A DNA stretch of 64,000 bases from HyVt-477 sp965224605 (GTDB lineage Bacteria; Pseudomonadota; Gammaproteobacteria; Thiotrichales; Thiotrichaceae): NCBI GenBank assembly GCA_965224605.1, contig CBDCZP010000016.1, forward strand, positions 1-64,000, given 5' to 3'. A program made the position numbers and the translations under genes. Of the stretch, positions 1-9,620 are shown in pieces; position 1 is the stretch's first letter; each line of letters opens with the position of its first letter. Below the pieces are notes generated by a model. The model saw only the letters and a program-made list of their open reading frames with translations. It searched no databases and was not told the origin of the DNA.

Positions 1-233
1 CAATGCGCTGGATGGTACTGAGTTTCCAGTCTTTCACTTCCAGAAAGAGCAAGCCACGTAAGGGATGCAGGATAATAAAGTCGGTATAGCGTTGTCGTTT
101 ACCGCCAACAGGTATTTCATACCAGCAAAGATAATCATCTTCGAGCAATTGTTCCAAGCGTCTGGCAAAACGCTTTTTCACCTGCTTGCATTTTACTGAG
201 ACAGCTATTTAAGGAGGGAATGAGAGATGCCAT
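1..233 (-). pseudogene. NERD-domain protein, N-terminal part, frame-broken and cut by window edge
   Basis: Reading leftwards from the ATG at 233, the protein begins MASLIPSLNSCLSKMQAGEK. After a run of five A (about 172-176) homology continues in another frame as KRFARRLEQLLEDDYLCWYE and then a segment with DFIILHP and LEVKDWKL. This is the start of the nuclease-related NERD domain, often joined to UvrD-type helicase parts in mobile elements. One extra A would explain the break. The gene runs off the left edge, so whether the rest is intact is unknown. The family call rests on the EVKDW core and the RRLEQ-LEDDY context. Confidence 0.6.
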
Positions 234-350
234 TGCTTTGCCCGTTTTATTGTTATTATTTGAATACTACTATGAAAATAGAAGGTAATGAGAACAAGCA
301 GATAAATGACTATTATGGTTGGAATATTTCTATTGTGTTCTGGCACATGT

Positions 351-658
351 TTAGCTTTGATTGCTTTCAAATACGGAGTCAATATCCATTCTCTTGTGCA
401 AGATACGAATGACTTCTAATTTATTATTATTTTTACGATAGAAAACCCAGATGGCTTGATTCTCTATAGCTTCGATAGCCCACGCGTACCTCATCACGCT
501 CTCATCCCTAAACCAGGAAATTTAAACAGTTTTTCAAAACGCTCTTCTAGCTGGAGCAAATAGGTGTTTGCTTGTTTGAGTCCCCATCTCTTGAATCCGT
601 GTTGCCAGATTTCAGTCAGATCGGTGTCTGCTTCAGGGGTAAGTTTGTAATTTGCCAT
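351..658 (-). pseudogene. parE: ParE-type toxin, frame-broken
   Basis: From the ATG at 658 the reading is MANYKLTPEADTDLTEIWQH and on to FPGLGMRA, then a stop. Homology continues in a second frame (EVRVGYRSYRESSH) and a third (FYRKNNNKLEVIRILHKRMD). Joined, these are a complete ParE/RelE-fold toxin of roughly 100 residues with two indels, near 497 and near 455. The start overlaps the end of the ParD gene by 26 bases, the usual parDE arrangement. The toxin is most likely dead, leaving an orphan antitoxin. Confidence 0.75.
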
Positions 659-926
659 TTATAATTCTGTTATGAGTCTGTAAAGCTTCTTGATCAGCAA
701 TAATATCTTTTATACTACGGCTACTAAACTCGCCTTTTTCAGCTTGAACCGCTCCTTTTTTGACTTCATAGCGTAAACGCTCTAGCTTCAGGTATTCAAG
801 CAATTCTTCATTTTTATCCATATAGCGCAGGGCTTCACGAATGACTTCACTGGCGTTGTTGTAATATCCTGATTGGACTTTTTCTTTCACTTTACTTTCG
901 AGTTCTGGGGTGAGTGATATGTGCAT
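633..926 (-). CDS. parD: ParD-family antitoxin
   Basis: The ATG at 926 is chosen because AGGAGAT lies just upstream; the longer frame to 962 lacks such a site. The protein starts MHISLTPELESKVKEKVQSG and carries the ribbon-helix-helix pattern YNNASEVIREALRYM typical of CopG/ParD antitoxins. The C-terminal half is charged and should bind the toxin ParE. It overlaps the broken toxin gene downstream, with which it would form an addiction module acting in the cytoplasm and repressing its own promoter. The antitoxin itself looks intact. Confidence 0.8.
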   Translation of the reverse strand: MHISLTPELESKVKEKVQSGYYNNASEVIREALRYMDKNEELLEYLKLERLRYEVKKGAVQAEKGEFSSRSIKDIIADQEALQTHNRIINGKLQTYP

Positions 927-1054
927 GACTATCTCCTTTTGTTCGAGATTGGAATAATACAAAGATTATCAATGTTTGTATTATCAAGCAAGTTGAATGA
1001 AACATGCCCACAAAAATGCAGGCATGTTCATTTCAGATGTCTTACTTCAAATCA

Positions 1055-2786
1055 TCAAATAGAAATATCAATCTTCCCATCATCCGACACATCTACAGTA
1101 AAACGCTTCCCAAGCAAAGTGGAATATTTCCCTGCCTGAACTGAGTTTAAAAGCTGCTGTAATAGCACCTCTGGGTTATCCGTCCGTTCTGACAGCACAA
1201 AGCGTATAAACAGGTTTTCTTCATCTTCCTGTTCGTCTTCACGCCAACTATCCCACTCATCTACAAAGCGAGTTAGTTGAGTTACCACCATGCCAGATTG
1301 CTCTTCTTCAGGATAAAGTACACCTTTATAATCTGGTAGTACGAAAGCATCTTTGTCGATCAACACCGTCTTGCCTGATTTCACATGGCGTATCTCACAT
1401 GATTCACAGAATAGTACTTCTACGGAATCCGTCCAAGCGCCTGTATCAAACGAGGCGGTTTTGTCGAGATTGTTGAGCGTGTAGCTAAACTGTTCTGCTG
1501 GATTGTCGATGTCTTCCAAGCAATCATGTATCCAATGACCTTTATGAAAGTTGTCACTATACTGATCCAGTACGAGTACCGAAGGTGTGTAGCGTGCGAA
1601 CATATAGGCAATAGCATTGGATTCGTCATAGTTAGTATCGTACAACTGATCAAGTTTGAATATCTGGTGATGATCTTGCAGCGATTTTTTGCTGATTAGA
1701 TCCGTTTCACAAGGTTTCATGTAGTCACAATCCTCATCGGGTCTTAGCACATAGGGATAGTCCGTGACCGTTTGAAAAACCTTCCCAGGTACAAACTCAA
1801 TGTCATTGAAGAATGCTTTGTAGTCGTTGCCTTGACTGATGCGTATGTTGACGTGTGCGAATGCCCACCATTGGGTCACAAAGGCTTCGGCTGACAGGCT
1901 TGCTTTTTCGTGTTTCAGATGATCCATAAAGATGGTTTTAGCGGTCTTTATGATTTGATCTTCGACACTTTTGCAATCTATCAGCACATCACGATCTGGA
2001 ACTCTGGCTATAAACTGACTTGGAGTCCAGATGCACAATGTTCGCATGACTTGAGTAACATTTTCCTGTTGAGATTTCGAAGTTATCACCACGACGCATT
2101 CTACTATTTTCAGCGTTATAGCGAATCGGCAGACCTTGTAGATAGACCTGTGTATTTTGAATCGCTGCGTTGTCATCATGCACCGCTTTAAGGTGAAAGA
2201 ATCCAATGTCAGTTTCTATGCCTTTGAGTTGATCAATAGCATCAGGTCTTGGTATTTCAATTCCATCCAGAACTATTGGTACAGGAAAGCCTCTCGCCAG
2301 TTTTTGAATATCGATACGAAGATCATCTTCTGGATAATCCATACCGTACAGTGTGAGTCGAGTACCGCTTTTTAGGTGGGAACCATCAATGGTTATGCGT
2401 TTCTGCTCCATTATATCTTGAGTGGATGCGAGGAAACTTTTGCCATTGCTTTCGACCATGATTGATTTACAGGCGTAAAGTGCAGAGAGAAAACCCAATC
2501 CAAAAGGGCTTTCTGTTTCGATGGTTTCTGTATCCCAGCCTGATGAAGCAACTGTCAGTAAATCGGCAAAATCATCTATGCCGTTACCGTTGTCTTCAAT
2601 GGTCAATTTGCTGTGAGACAAGTGACTACTTAGCTGAAAACGAATCTTAGTTGCCCCAGCTCTGCGGGCATTTTGCATCAGCTCACTAATGACGTTGGAA
2701 CGCTGAGTGAAGGCATGACGCAGGTTTTGAACAAGTTTAGTCTCATTGACTTTGAGTTGTATTTTAGATGGGTGTTGGGTTTTCAT
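1055..2786 (-). pseudogene. GHKL (HSP90-like) ATPase of a mobile element, one frame break
   Basis: The N-terminal frame (from ATG 2786) has Bergerat-fold motifs: N box SELMQNARRAGA, G1 box EDNGNGIDD and G2-like SPFGLGFLSA. At a run of four A (about 2061-2064) the frame shifts, and the remaining 330 residues continue from NVTQVMRTLCIW to the stop at 1055. The joined protein would be about 575 residues, an ATP-binding protein of the HSP90-like family found in ICE and plasmid accessory modules. Its role is not known. A structured leader precedes it. Either the gene is newly inactivated or the indel is a sequencing error. Confidence 0.65.
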
Positions 2787-2936
2787 GGTGTTTCTCCATT
2801 TGTTTATAAAAAAATGGGAACACCGACCCAGACGGGAGTGTTCCCGTTGGGGTGAATGAAAAGAGGTTGAATATGCATATCAAGCTTGCGCCCGATCCTT
2901 GTTTCAGTATGCGGTGAAGGATCTTTTGTTGCTGCC
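2787..2936 (-). ncRNA. STAXI-like cis-regulatory leader (L1)
   Basis: In the minus-strand RNA, GATCCTT pairs with AAGGATC and GCATA with TATGC. The pairs interleave, so they form a pseudoknot. A second hairpin follows (ACGGGA with TCCCGT). Then GGTGTT and CCATTT pair with AAATGG and AACACC, closing over the ribosome-binding site GGAG just before the ATG. An alternative 8-bp pairing GGGAACAC with GTGTTCCC would free the site. Sister copies lie upstream of other genes in this module. Confidence 0.6.
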
Positions 2937-2994
2937 TAAGCAGCGGTTAAATCTGTTTTCTGTAAAGCACTTATTGCTATCAAATGGTTTATAG

Positions 2995-3029
2995 AAAACA
3001 AGCTCACACTCAAAGTGTGAGCTTGTTTT
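2995..3029. terminator. Perfect 15-bp hairpin, probable bidirectional terminator
   Basis: AAAACAAGCTCACAC and its exact complement are separated by a 5-base loop, with A/T runs at both ends. It lies downstream of the minus-strand gene ending at 3236 and upstream of leader L1. A weaker relative of it, a CTCACACC stem, occurs at about 4760-4795. Confidence 0.6.
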
Positions 3030-3235
3030 ACCTGTGGAACATAGACTTATTACTGTGTATCCGTGTCATCATTATCTGATGCGTTATACGAAGCTAATAG
3101 GTTTATCGCTTCCCTGTTTGCTCATATATTCACTCTGACGTGAATACGGCAAATGGGCAGTGGCATTCCTCATCATAATAGCTATGGCCAAGGTAGTAGC
3201 CAGCAGCAGATTTCATGACGTGTAAATCACTAATT

Positions 3236-3464
3236 TCATTCATTCGTTGCCTCCTGAATATCCAGAAAACCAGGGCCATTACCTTCAGCATCCATTAGTA
3301 CGTGAACAACCTTGTTCACGCCATTGATGGAAACTACAAAACCAAATCCAGCTTCAGAATACTCATCTTCTAGGAGTAATAAACGCTTTGATAATGTGTC
3401 CACCGACCAGTTCATTGATAATGGTTTGAGCCATTGCATTGGCATAATGCTCACTATTGCTCAT
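3236..3464 (-). pseudogene. Small hypothetical ICE protein, frame-broken
   Basis: A strong site (AAAGGAGG) precedes ATG 3464, giving MSNSEHYANAMAQTIINELV and on to GGHIIKAFITPRR, then a stop. The neighbouring frame continues as LLLLEDEYSEAGFGFVVSIN and ends QEATNE at 3236. The joined protein would be about 75 residues. I do not recognise the family. It overlaps the 3' end of the gene before it by 11 bases, so the two were probably translated together. Confidence 0.45.
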
Positions 3465-4177
3465 GACTGCCTCCTTTGCTGATCAAATCGTATAATCTAC
3501 CAAGACCAATCAAGGGTTCCTCAACGGGAAAATCAGTCACCATTGCACTACTAAATGATCCATCAGATTGTTTGATTTTCACTAGGTCTCTTTCATCCTG
3601 ACCCTCCGTATCATAGTCAATCACTAACGCCTCAAGAGCATTTGAAGGATCAACGAGAACATGCTGAATCAAACCACCTTCCACCACGATGGCTGCATGA
3701 AGTGGGGACGGGTTACGCCACTGAAAGAGAATGCTACTCAATGAAGCTTGTTGGATGGATGCTGCCGTTATTCTTGCAATCCAGTCATGGCTCTTTAACA
3801 GAATTTCATCACCTAATACCTCTTTTGCATTCGGCTTTTTGAGTAGGCATTGAAACACTATTTCAGCAGAAAAAAGATCAACTGAAATATTTCCTAGATT
3901 GATTTGATAGTTGCCATTTTCAGGTTTAATACTCCATATTTTTGACGATATTGTGGAGCTTTACGGCACTCTCATTTTCACTGTTTGATAGCGCTTTAAT
4001 TGAGACCTTAAGAAAAATGTCGCAGCACCGCCATCATCATTAGTAAACTGATAGCTACCATAGCCATCATCTTCATACCAGCGTGTATCCGTAGCCATCG
4101 AGGATTTCTAGTTCTAAGGGTGTTAAGAGTGATTTAGGTATTTCTGGTGACACTGTTATTTGATCATTGTTTGTCAT
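3454..4177 (-). pseudogene. Hypothetical ICE protein, frame-broken
   Basis: The start at 4177 (MTNNDQITVSPEIPKSLLTP, after AAGGAGTC) follows a leader RNA. The frame ends after about 34 codons. Homology-like text continues as YEDDGYGSYQFTNDDGGAAT, and then in the long frame ending at 3454, which has VVEGGLIQHVLVDPSNALEA. At least two indels are needed. The function is unknown. Spacing, shared leader type and strand tie it to the ICE module. Confidence 0.45.
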
Positions 4178-4262
4178 TATTTTTGACTCCTTCTGTATAA
4201 AAAAATGAAGGACTCCCATGAGGAAATCCCTCATGGGGTTGTATGTTTAAATGTGTGAGCTA
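4178..4262 (-). ncRNA. STAXI-like leader, short form (L2)
   Basis: Only the second half of the leader is present, because the neighbouring gene begins close upstream. ATGAGG pairs with CCTCAT, followed by TCCTTC pairing with GAAGGA of the ribosome-binding site. The same layout with different bases occurs in the sister leaders. Confidence 0.45.
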
Positions 4263-4263
4263 C

Positions 4264-4572
4264 TTATTCCCACCAATCGAGTGGTAGCGAGTAGCCGTAT
4301 GCTTGTGACTCATCAAGCGTGGTATCAAATGCTGATAGTTGCTTGTCGCGTGGACTAATGAAATGTTGTCCAGAGTCTTGATGTTCATTGATGAGGGTAA
4401 TGACAGGTGACTGTCTAACCTTGAGAAACTTTATGCCTGACAGGGCAATAATTTCTAGATCGACACCATTAAGTTCCAAGCCGTGATAATCATCCTCTCT
4501 ACCATCTTTGAAGATGGTTTTAATGATGTCTGACTTGATGAATTTAAGTATTGCTAATCCAGTAGTGTGCAT
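4264..4572 (-). CDS. Hypothetical ICE protein, 102 residues
   Basis: The start at 4572 (MHTTGLAILKFIKSDIIKTI) is chosen because AAGGAATAC lies just upstream; the longer frame would begin inside the leader RNA. The sequence is acidic to mixed with no membrane segment and ends LPLDWWE. I do not recognise it. It is one of the few uninterrupted genes of the module and has its own structured leader. Confidence 0.5.
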   Translation of the reverse strand: MHTTGLAILKFIKSDIIKTIFKDGREDDYHGLELNGVDLEIIALSGIKFLKVRQSPVITLINEHQDSGQHFISPRDKQLSAFDTTLDESQAYGYSLPLDWWE

Positions 4573-4695
4573 GGGTATTCCTTGAATGTTGTGACAGGAA
4601 TACACCACCAAACGGGGATAATTCCCATCTGGGTTAAGTGAAGAGGTGCATACAAGGCTAATGCCCGATCCTGACTACCGTATGCATGGCAGGAT
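4573..4695 (-). ncRNA. STAXI-like cis-regulatory leader (L3)
   Basis: The clearest copy. GATCCTG pairs with CAGGATC (7 bp) and TGCATAC with GTATGCA (7 bp) in interleaved order, making a pseudoknot with a small GGC...GCC hairpin inside. Further on, GTATTCCT pairs perfectly with AGGAATAC, which contains the ribosome-binding site of the gene at 4572. Confidence 0.65.
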
Positions 4696-4800
4696 CTTTG
4701 GTTAAACTTTCGTTTTCTAGTCTTCACTTGCTGATAGGCTGAAAATGAAGAGTAGGAAACGAACTCACACCCAGAAGGTGCAAGTCGTTATGGTTGAGAG

Positions 4801-5219
4801 TTAAGACTCATTAGGTAACATAATCGTAATCACATGTTCACCGTCATCACCAGGGCCTGAAACAATCTTCAGTTCCACTTCCTGAGCGACAGAGCTTGAT
4901 TCATCACAAGGTACGCAGTTCAATTTGTACAACAGTTGTGTACCGCCTGTTTTTGCACCTCTCATGGTGACAAATGCCATAAAAAGGACATCCCAGAGTC
5001 TGCCTGTTTCATCCTGATGCGACCCTTTTCCTCTGGCCATTCGACAAAGCGTGTCCAGACTTCACGAGTGATTGTGACAGGTACAACAAACCCCGCTTCT
5101 TTTGCCAAGGTACTGACATCAACCAGATAACCATCATCAATTGTTTGCTTACGTGTATAGGTATGGATTACCTCGGCATCAGCCCAGAAGTCGTCCAAAG
5201 TTTCTGGGGACTTCATCAT
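4801..5219 (-). pseudogene. DUF6573-family protein, frame-broken
   Basis: The frame from about 5219 reads MMKSPETLDDFWADAEVIHT, then YTRKQTIDDGYLVDVSTLAK and VPVTITREVWTRFVEWP. This matches the DUF6573 pattern (DFWADAEVIHTYTR) seen in plasmid and ICE genes. Near 5000 the frame shifts and continues QDETGRLWDVLFMAFVTMRG to the stop at 4801. It has no leader of its own and directly follows the broken gene at 5225-5874. Function unknown. Confidence 0.6.
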
Positions 5220-5224
5220 TGGCT

Positions 5225-5874
5225 TTAAGAACAGGTGGTAAGGTCGTTTGCTTTTCTGAAGCAATCAACAAGCCATCAGCATCCGCTTCAGCCAGTAATG
5301 CACCGCTTTGGATGTTCGCCTGTAATAGTTCTTCCAATTCCTCTTCAGGTAAATGAATGTTGTGAGCTGCAATACCACCGACACCTTGCCACTGCTTGAT
5401 CCAGTCTTTCTGAAATAACAAATCAACAATGACAGGTCGCCATTCATCCAGTAACGGTAAATGCGACAGGTCTTTGACCAAAGCCCACAGGTTGTCCTGT
5501 GTTGCAGCCTTCATCCTCATCAAGGCGGTAAAGCTGTATGGCTTTGCGATTGGCATAATCAGGTTTTTGAGCCAGATGTTTAAACACCCAGACTTGTACC
5601 AGTTCTCCAAACAGATTGGTTGAGAGTCTTCCACTTTGAAATTCCATATTTTCAGGATTTCCTAAGGTGGATACGGGGTGTGCCATTTTGAGTTTGCAAC
5701 CAGAAAATCAGTTAAACCACCCTGACTGGCAGGAATAGACCAACTGGCACGAAAGGCTTGTATAGCAGTATCTTTGCCAATGAATGAAATAAAAAACAGT
5801 TTCGCTATGATCATCCAGCAAAAAGGCTTCGGTAAATACACCCGTTACTTCGGGTATAGGCATGAGTTGAGACA
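5225..5874 (-). pseudogene. Hypothetical ICE protein, several frame breaks
   Basis: The start ATG at 5874 follows AAGGAGAAAC. Pieces in three frames can be joined: MSQLMPIPEVTGVFTEAFLL, then FISFIGKDTAIQAFRASWSI after a T6 run, then STLGNPENMEFQSGRLSTNL, then LWALVKDLSHLPLLDEWRPV, then AAHNIHLPEEELEELLQANI. Three or more indels are needed. The joined product would be about 215 residues, unrecognised. A structured leader lies upstream. Confidence 0.45.
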
Positions 5875-5985
5875 TGAGTTTCTCCTTGTGTCTTTTGACT
5901 AAAAAACTAATAAAAGAAAAGGGAAACTCCCCATAGGGATATTTCCCAATGGGTTTGAAAAGATTAAATTGTTAACGCTTAGGCT
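5875..5985 (-). ncRNA. STAXI-like leader (L4)
   Basis: The central hairpin uses TGGGAAATATCCCTA. The downstream arm GAGTTTC-CC pairs with GGAGAAACTC, covering the ribosome-binding site of the 5874 gene. GGGAAA can instead pair with TTTCCC. No clear pseudoknot was seen here. Confidence 0.45.
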
Positions 5986-6022
5986 GTGGCTTGATCACTA
6001 CAAATAACCAGCTAACTGCACA

Positions 6023-6226
6023 TCAATGGATTTCCCAAGTGATGCCATAGTTACAGTCGTGGTTCTCATAAAGAGATTCGAGGATTTCGCCAGCCTGTTC
6101 TCTGTTTAACGTAATGTCTTGTTCTTTGGCACGATCAATTACATCGTGAGGTAGCCATAGAATAAAACAGACAGGTGTATCAGAGGGATAGCGTTGAAGC
6201 TGCTCAATAGAGTCTTTTGCGTTCAT
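6023..6226 (-). CDS. Hypothetical ICE protein, 67 residues
   Basis: ATG 6226 (MNAKDSIEQLQRYPSDTPVC) is preceded by AGGAGAAA; the longer frame starts inside the leader. It is a small soluble protein with the segment ILWLPHDVIDRAKEQDITLN and ends ITWEIH. The family is not recognised. It is uninterrupted and keeps its leader, so it may still be expressed. Confidence 0.55.
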   Translation of the reverse strand: MNAKDSIEQLQRYPSDTPVCFILWLPHDVIDRAKEQDITLNREQAGEILESLYENHDCNYGITWEIH

Positions 6227-6356
6227 GGGGTTTCTCCTGATTTTGAATAGAAAAGGAGAAATACCGTAGACAGGGATTTCTCCCTGTTGGGTGGATTGTT
6301 TGAAAGTGCATATAAGGCTATCGCCTGATCCCTGTTTCAATATGCGCGGAGGATCA
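6227..6356 (-). ncRNA. STAXI-like cis-regulatory leader (L5)
   Basis: GATCC pairs with GGATC and GCATAT with ATATGC, again interleaved, with AGGC...GCCT inside. CAGGGA pairs with TCCCTG next. TTTCTCCT then pairs perfectly with AGGAGAAA at the start of the 6226 gene. GGAGAAAT upstream is an equally good rival partner for ATTTCTCC, so two exclusive folds are possible. Confidence 0.65.
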
Positions 6357-6443
6357 TTTTAAATTTAATCTACAATTATACTGGTTACACAAGCCCAGTA
6401 TTCTAGAAACAGACAATGCAAAGCCTGATTTATTCATGCTTTG

Positions 6444-6626
6444 CTAAGACCAAGAGTCGATTTCATCTTTGAGTTCATCACTAGTCAGAGTAGCACCTTG
6501 GTTAACTGCCTTTTGACCATTCTTTACCTTGCCGAACACATAAACTTGATAAATGATTTCATCCATAGAAACCTCATTGGGTAATTGCTCAATGAGATCT
6601 AGCACTCCTTGTTTGGCAGTAAGCAT
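6444..6626 (-). CDS. Small antitoxin-like protein
   Basis: Sixty residues, MLTAKQGVLDLIEQLPNEVS, then MDEIIYQVYVFGKVKNGQKA and a C-terminal SDELKDEIDSWS. The pattern (a helix pair, then KxxxGxxA and an acidic end) is that of small addiction-module antitoxins usually paired with a ParE-like toxin. No toxin is seen next to it. It lies just downstream of the broken HVO_A0114-type regulator. The call is by pattern only. Confidence 0.45.
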   Translation of the reverse strand: MLTAKQGVLDLIEQLPNEVSMDEIIYQVYVFGKVKNGQKAVNQGATLTSDELKDEIDSWS

Positions 6627-6637
6627 AGATATTCCTG

Positions 6638-6987
6638 TTATGCCGCTTTAGTTACCATAAAGTCAACATGCACCGCATCATAAGGAAATTCAACCTTACC
6701 TTCGGTTGTTTTCTCCAAACACCGCATGACAATAAAACCTGAATATCAGAATGCACTGCACGAACATCCCGTTCAATCCGACGAGAGACTTCACGAATAG
6801 CCAAAGGCCCAGCCCTTGTCATATTCTTGATAATATCCCAGCGTTTAGGTGTTAATGCTTTCCACAAGGCTTCCAGTGTTGGAAAGGTGATAAATGCACC
6901 CTGAGCCTTGCCATCAAAAGCAGAAAGTAATCGCTGTTTAGTTGTACCCAATGAGGAGACCTCAAGTGTCAAAGTATTCGCTTTCAT
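6638..6987 (-). pseudogene. HVO_A0114-type DNA-binding protein, C-terminal frame break
   Basis: The start at 6987 gives MKANTLTLEVSSLGTTKQRL. The middle carries LWKALTPKRWDIIKNM and LAIREVSRRIERDVRAVHSD, a winged-helix pattern seen in the HVO_A0114 group of putative regulators, which often sit next to toxin-antitoxin genes. Near 6720 the frame changes and the expected end (EKTTEGKVEFPYDAVHVDFM) is read in another frame to 6638. Joined length is about 115 residues. Gene order suggests it worked with the DUF4258/DUF2283 pair upstream. Confidence 0.55.
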
Positions 6988-6997
6988 TTGCTTAAAT

Positions 6998-7196
6998 CTA
7001 TGCGGCTTCTTTCGTAACGGACATTGCAGGAAAAAGACCCTTTTCCTTGGCTTCCAAAATAACCATTTGCACAATTTGACCGTCTTTGTCATAGCTGACA
7101 TTCACGTTCCAGCCTTGAGATACTTCTTTTGCGATGGGGTTATCACTCAGTCTGATAACCAGAAATATCATCGTCTTCATAATATTTAGTATTCAT
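6998..7196 (-). pseudogene. DUF2283-like protein, frame-broken near start
   Basis: ATG 7196 gives MNTKYYEDDDISGYQTE and a stop. The other frame continues FLVIRLSDNPIAKEVSQGWN, then VSYDKDGQIVQMVILEAKEK, which is the DUF2283 pattern (a Y-D-x-x-G-x-I-V strand pair). DUF2283 proteins are commonly paired with DUF4258 toxins-like genes, as here, where the start overlaps the DUF4258 stop. One base change restores the gene. Confidence 0.6.
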
Positions 7197-7461
7197 CACT
7201 TAATTCCCAATTGATCATTATTGTTTTAACAATCAGATTATTACGTTCTATTACTGCTGCGCAAAGCATATTGTCCTCTCGACCATGAAATGCCTTGTAA
7301 ATCCAAAGATGCTCACTATCTTTTCGTAGTACTTCGCCTGATTCCAACAAATCAGAAAGCGTGTCGATATCAACAGCCCGTTCTTCCATCTGTTCAATGG
7401 CGTGATTGGTTAAAATAACAGGTTTGCTGAATCGTTTACTAAAAAAGGTATTATTTGTCAT
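7186..7461 (-). CDS. DUF4258 family protein (possible toxin partner)
   Basis: Starting at MTNNTFFSKRFSKPVILTNH (7461), the protein contains HAIEQMEERAVDIDTLSDLL and ends NNLIVKTIMINWELSDEY. The HAxxRMxER-like opening and the terminal strand fit DUF4258, a small RelE-like fold found in toxin-antitoxin-type pairs. It overlaps the DUF2283 gene downstream by 11 bases. It is intact, but its partner is broken. Confidence 0.6.
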   Translation of the reverse strand: MTNNTFFSKRFSKPVILTNHAIEQMEERAVDIDTLSDLLESGEVLRKDSEHLWIYKAFHGREDNMLCAAVIERNNLIVKTIMINWELSDEY

Positions 7462-7584
7462 ATAGAGCGTAGTGTAGCATGTACTTATATTCACATATTA
7501 ATATCAAAATACCATTCTTTAAGGCACTTCATAACATCAAAAGCACCTAAAAGAATGGCATCTTACGATGCCAAAAGTTGAATA

Positions 7585-7819
7585 TCAAAATGGAATATCA
7601 TCCTCATTATCATCAAAGTCACGACAATAAAGCGGCTGATAAACCGAATACACTCGTCCACTCAAGTCCACAACCCAGACAAAAGCCAGAATCCAGCATT
7701 CAGATCCATAATCTCGCCACCACATTCACAGGTGCTAAGACTACGCTTCTGATCTAAGCTTTGATTACAGTTTGAGCTTTTTCAGTGTCATCTACAATTT
7801 CAGGTCTTGTTACAGTCAT
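7585..7819 (-). pseudogene. Small zinc-ribbon-like protein, frame-broken
   Basis: From ATG 7819 (MTVTRPEIVDDTEKAQTVIK) the frame soon stops. Continuing frames give LSTCECGGEIMDLNAGFW, then CLGCGLEW, then VYQPLYCRDFDDNEDDIPF and a stop. The two CxC/CxxC pairs suggest one zinc ribbon of about 75 residues. Two or more indels are needed. It starts right after the DUF6094 methyltransferase, so it was probably in the same transcript. Confidence 0.4.
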
Positions 7820-7828
7820 TATCTACTC

Positions 7829-8933
7829 CTATCGAATTACAAAAGCCTCACCAAAGGTGTCACTTTCAGGTGACACATCCAGTGCGCGAATGGCAGGGAT
7901 AAAACAATCAGTGACAATACGTTTCTCTGTCACTTCACCTTTTTCATCCTGCTGAGTAGAGACTTTGCTAGCGCGATCCTTATAAGTATCACCCTTGATC
8001 ACAAACACCCGACCATCTTCTGATTTGACCACGCCTGAAACCTGTCCCGCAGCGAGTGCTAAAGCCAGGTGCCAGTCGGTTATTTTACAAAGCGGTCTGC
8101 GATGAGCGCGAACTTGTTGATGAAAGTGCATTTCAAACTGTGGCCACATACTAGGAATCTGTTCCAACTCCTGCTGTAACTGCGGTGTATCAAGCTGGGT
8201 ATAGATAAACTTCACATCCTTACTGCTTGAAGCAGGAACAATATAAGATTCATCAGCCCACAACTCAGGCAATTCATCAGGTAACTCACCCTGACTAATA
8301 GCCATGAGACGATTAGCAACTTCTGCTGTATCCGTCGCTGCGGCAACCCGTCGGCGAACACCAAAGATCACCGCCTGTTTGAACTGCTGCTCAGGAGCCA
8401 TAAACACCTGCACCCGTTCAAAATGCCGTGCGATCCATTGCGATAACTGTTTATCCAGCGTGTAATGCGGAATAATCATCACCATCACGCCACCAAACTG
8501 AAGCAATTGATTACTGCGTTGATAGAACAGCTTCTCAAGCCGTTGCTTACCACCTTCTTTCTCGACCATACCTGCTTTATCAGCAACCAGATCACCATAA
8601 GGAGGATTCAGAAACAACAGACCAAACTGCCGTGGCGATAACAGACAATCCTGAAAATCACCATGAATACAATGATCCAGTAATTGCTTGGCATGGTAAG
8701 CACGTTCTTCGTCATACTCGATAGCGAAAGAACGTACCTGATCCGAACCCAGATGATGCTGACACTCTGCCAAAGCCGTGCCTTCACCAGCACAGGGATC
8801 AAGGATATTCATTGTGCCTTGATCAACAGGATTGCAAAGCATTGAGAATGCGACTCATGGTTTCAGAGCCGGTAGGGTAATAACCGTTTTTGATAAAATT
8901 ATGCGCCAGGCGCGTAAACATTAATGCTGACAT
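7829..8933 (-). pseudogene. DUF6094-type SAM methyltransferase of the ICE, one frame break
   Basis: ATG 8933 gives MSALMFTRLAHNFIKNGYYP and on to SRILNALQS, then a stop. The next frame carries CNPVDQGTMNILDPCAGEGT (SAM-binding motif I), ALAECQHHLGSD, and the N6-adenine-type motif LFLNPPYGD. The rest extends to 7829. The joined length is about 365 residues. DUF6094 methyltransferases occur in ICE and plasmid modules and probably modify DNA. The break lies at about 8825-8835. A leader RNA precedes it. Confidence 0.65.
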
Positions 8934-9025
8934 TGGAAATTCCTCAGATGAATTAAGAATAGAATGAGGAAAACCACCTCCTCGAAAGGAGATGATTCTC
9001 CTCACGGGATGGAGTGTTAAAGTTG
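8934..9025 (-). ncRNA. STAXI-like leader (L6)
   Basis: GGAGA pairs with TCTCC in the central hairpin. TTCCTCA then pairs with TGAGGAA, which is the ribosome-binding site of the 8933 gene. GAGGA upstream can compete for TCCTC. No pseudoknot was recognised in this copy. Confidence 0.4.
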
Positions 9026-9050
9026 AAAAGGTTAAAGGAATGAAAAGAGC

Positions 9051-9620
9051 CTAGCGATCAGCTAAAAACCAAACCTGCTTGGCAGGATTAAACTGATATC
9101 CATGCTCCTTGAGACGATCACACTGAGCGCGTAAAACCTTGCGCTTCACCGTAGGATCAAGCTTGACCGAATCACCCAAAGGCATTAGCGAACCAAACAG
9201 CTCTACATCGGGATCTGCATCAGGATCAACCTCAGCTTCAGGATTATTAGTAACTTCGGTAGTCTCAACAGAATCACTATCAACTGGATGAGTATCTGCC
9301 TCAATAACTTCAGAATCAGCAGGATCAGGCTCAACAAAAGCCACCTCTTCAGGCAACACATCATCAATACCCGACAACGCCATATTCTCAATCGAAGCTC
9401 TCACTTCAACCACAATACGACCTCCAGCCACATAATAACTGGGATAAATACGTCCAATACCGAAGTTACCTTCATAGGTACCAGGATTATATTGATCCAG
9501 TAAGGCATCTTTAACAGCAAACTCACCCAACTGAGTATTGAGCTTACCAACTTTGAAAGGGCCATTACGCCCGTTGATTTCACGAATAGTTAAACTGCCG
9601 CTAATGACGACGATAGACAT
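9051..9620 (-). CDS. DUF3275 family ICE protein
   Basis: The start at 9620 (MSIVVISGSLTIREINGRNG) follows AAGGAGTAACACC. The N-terminal domain reads GPFKVGKLNTQLGEFAVKDA and later GIGRIYPSYYVAGGRIVVEV, the DUF3275 signature. An acidic linker (about residues 100-140) follows. The C-terminal block LFGSLMPLGDSVKLDPTVKR to GYQFNPAKQVWFLADR is also typical. DUF3275 genes sit beside DUF3577 genes in ICEs, as here. The function is unknown. This gene is intact. Confidence 0.8.
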   Translation of the reverse strand: MSIVVISGSLTIREINGRNGPFKVGKLNTQLGEFAVKDALLDQYNPGTYEGNFGIGRIYPSYYVAGGRIVVEVRASIENMALSGIDDVLPEEVAFVEPDPADSEVIEADTHPVDSDSVETTEVTNNPEAEVDPDADPDVELFGSLMPLGDSVKLDPTVKRKVLRAQCDRLKEHGYQFNPAKQVWFLADR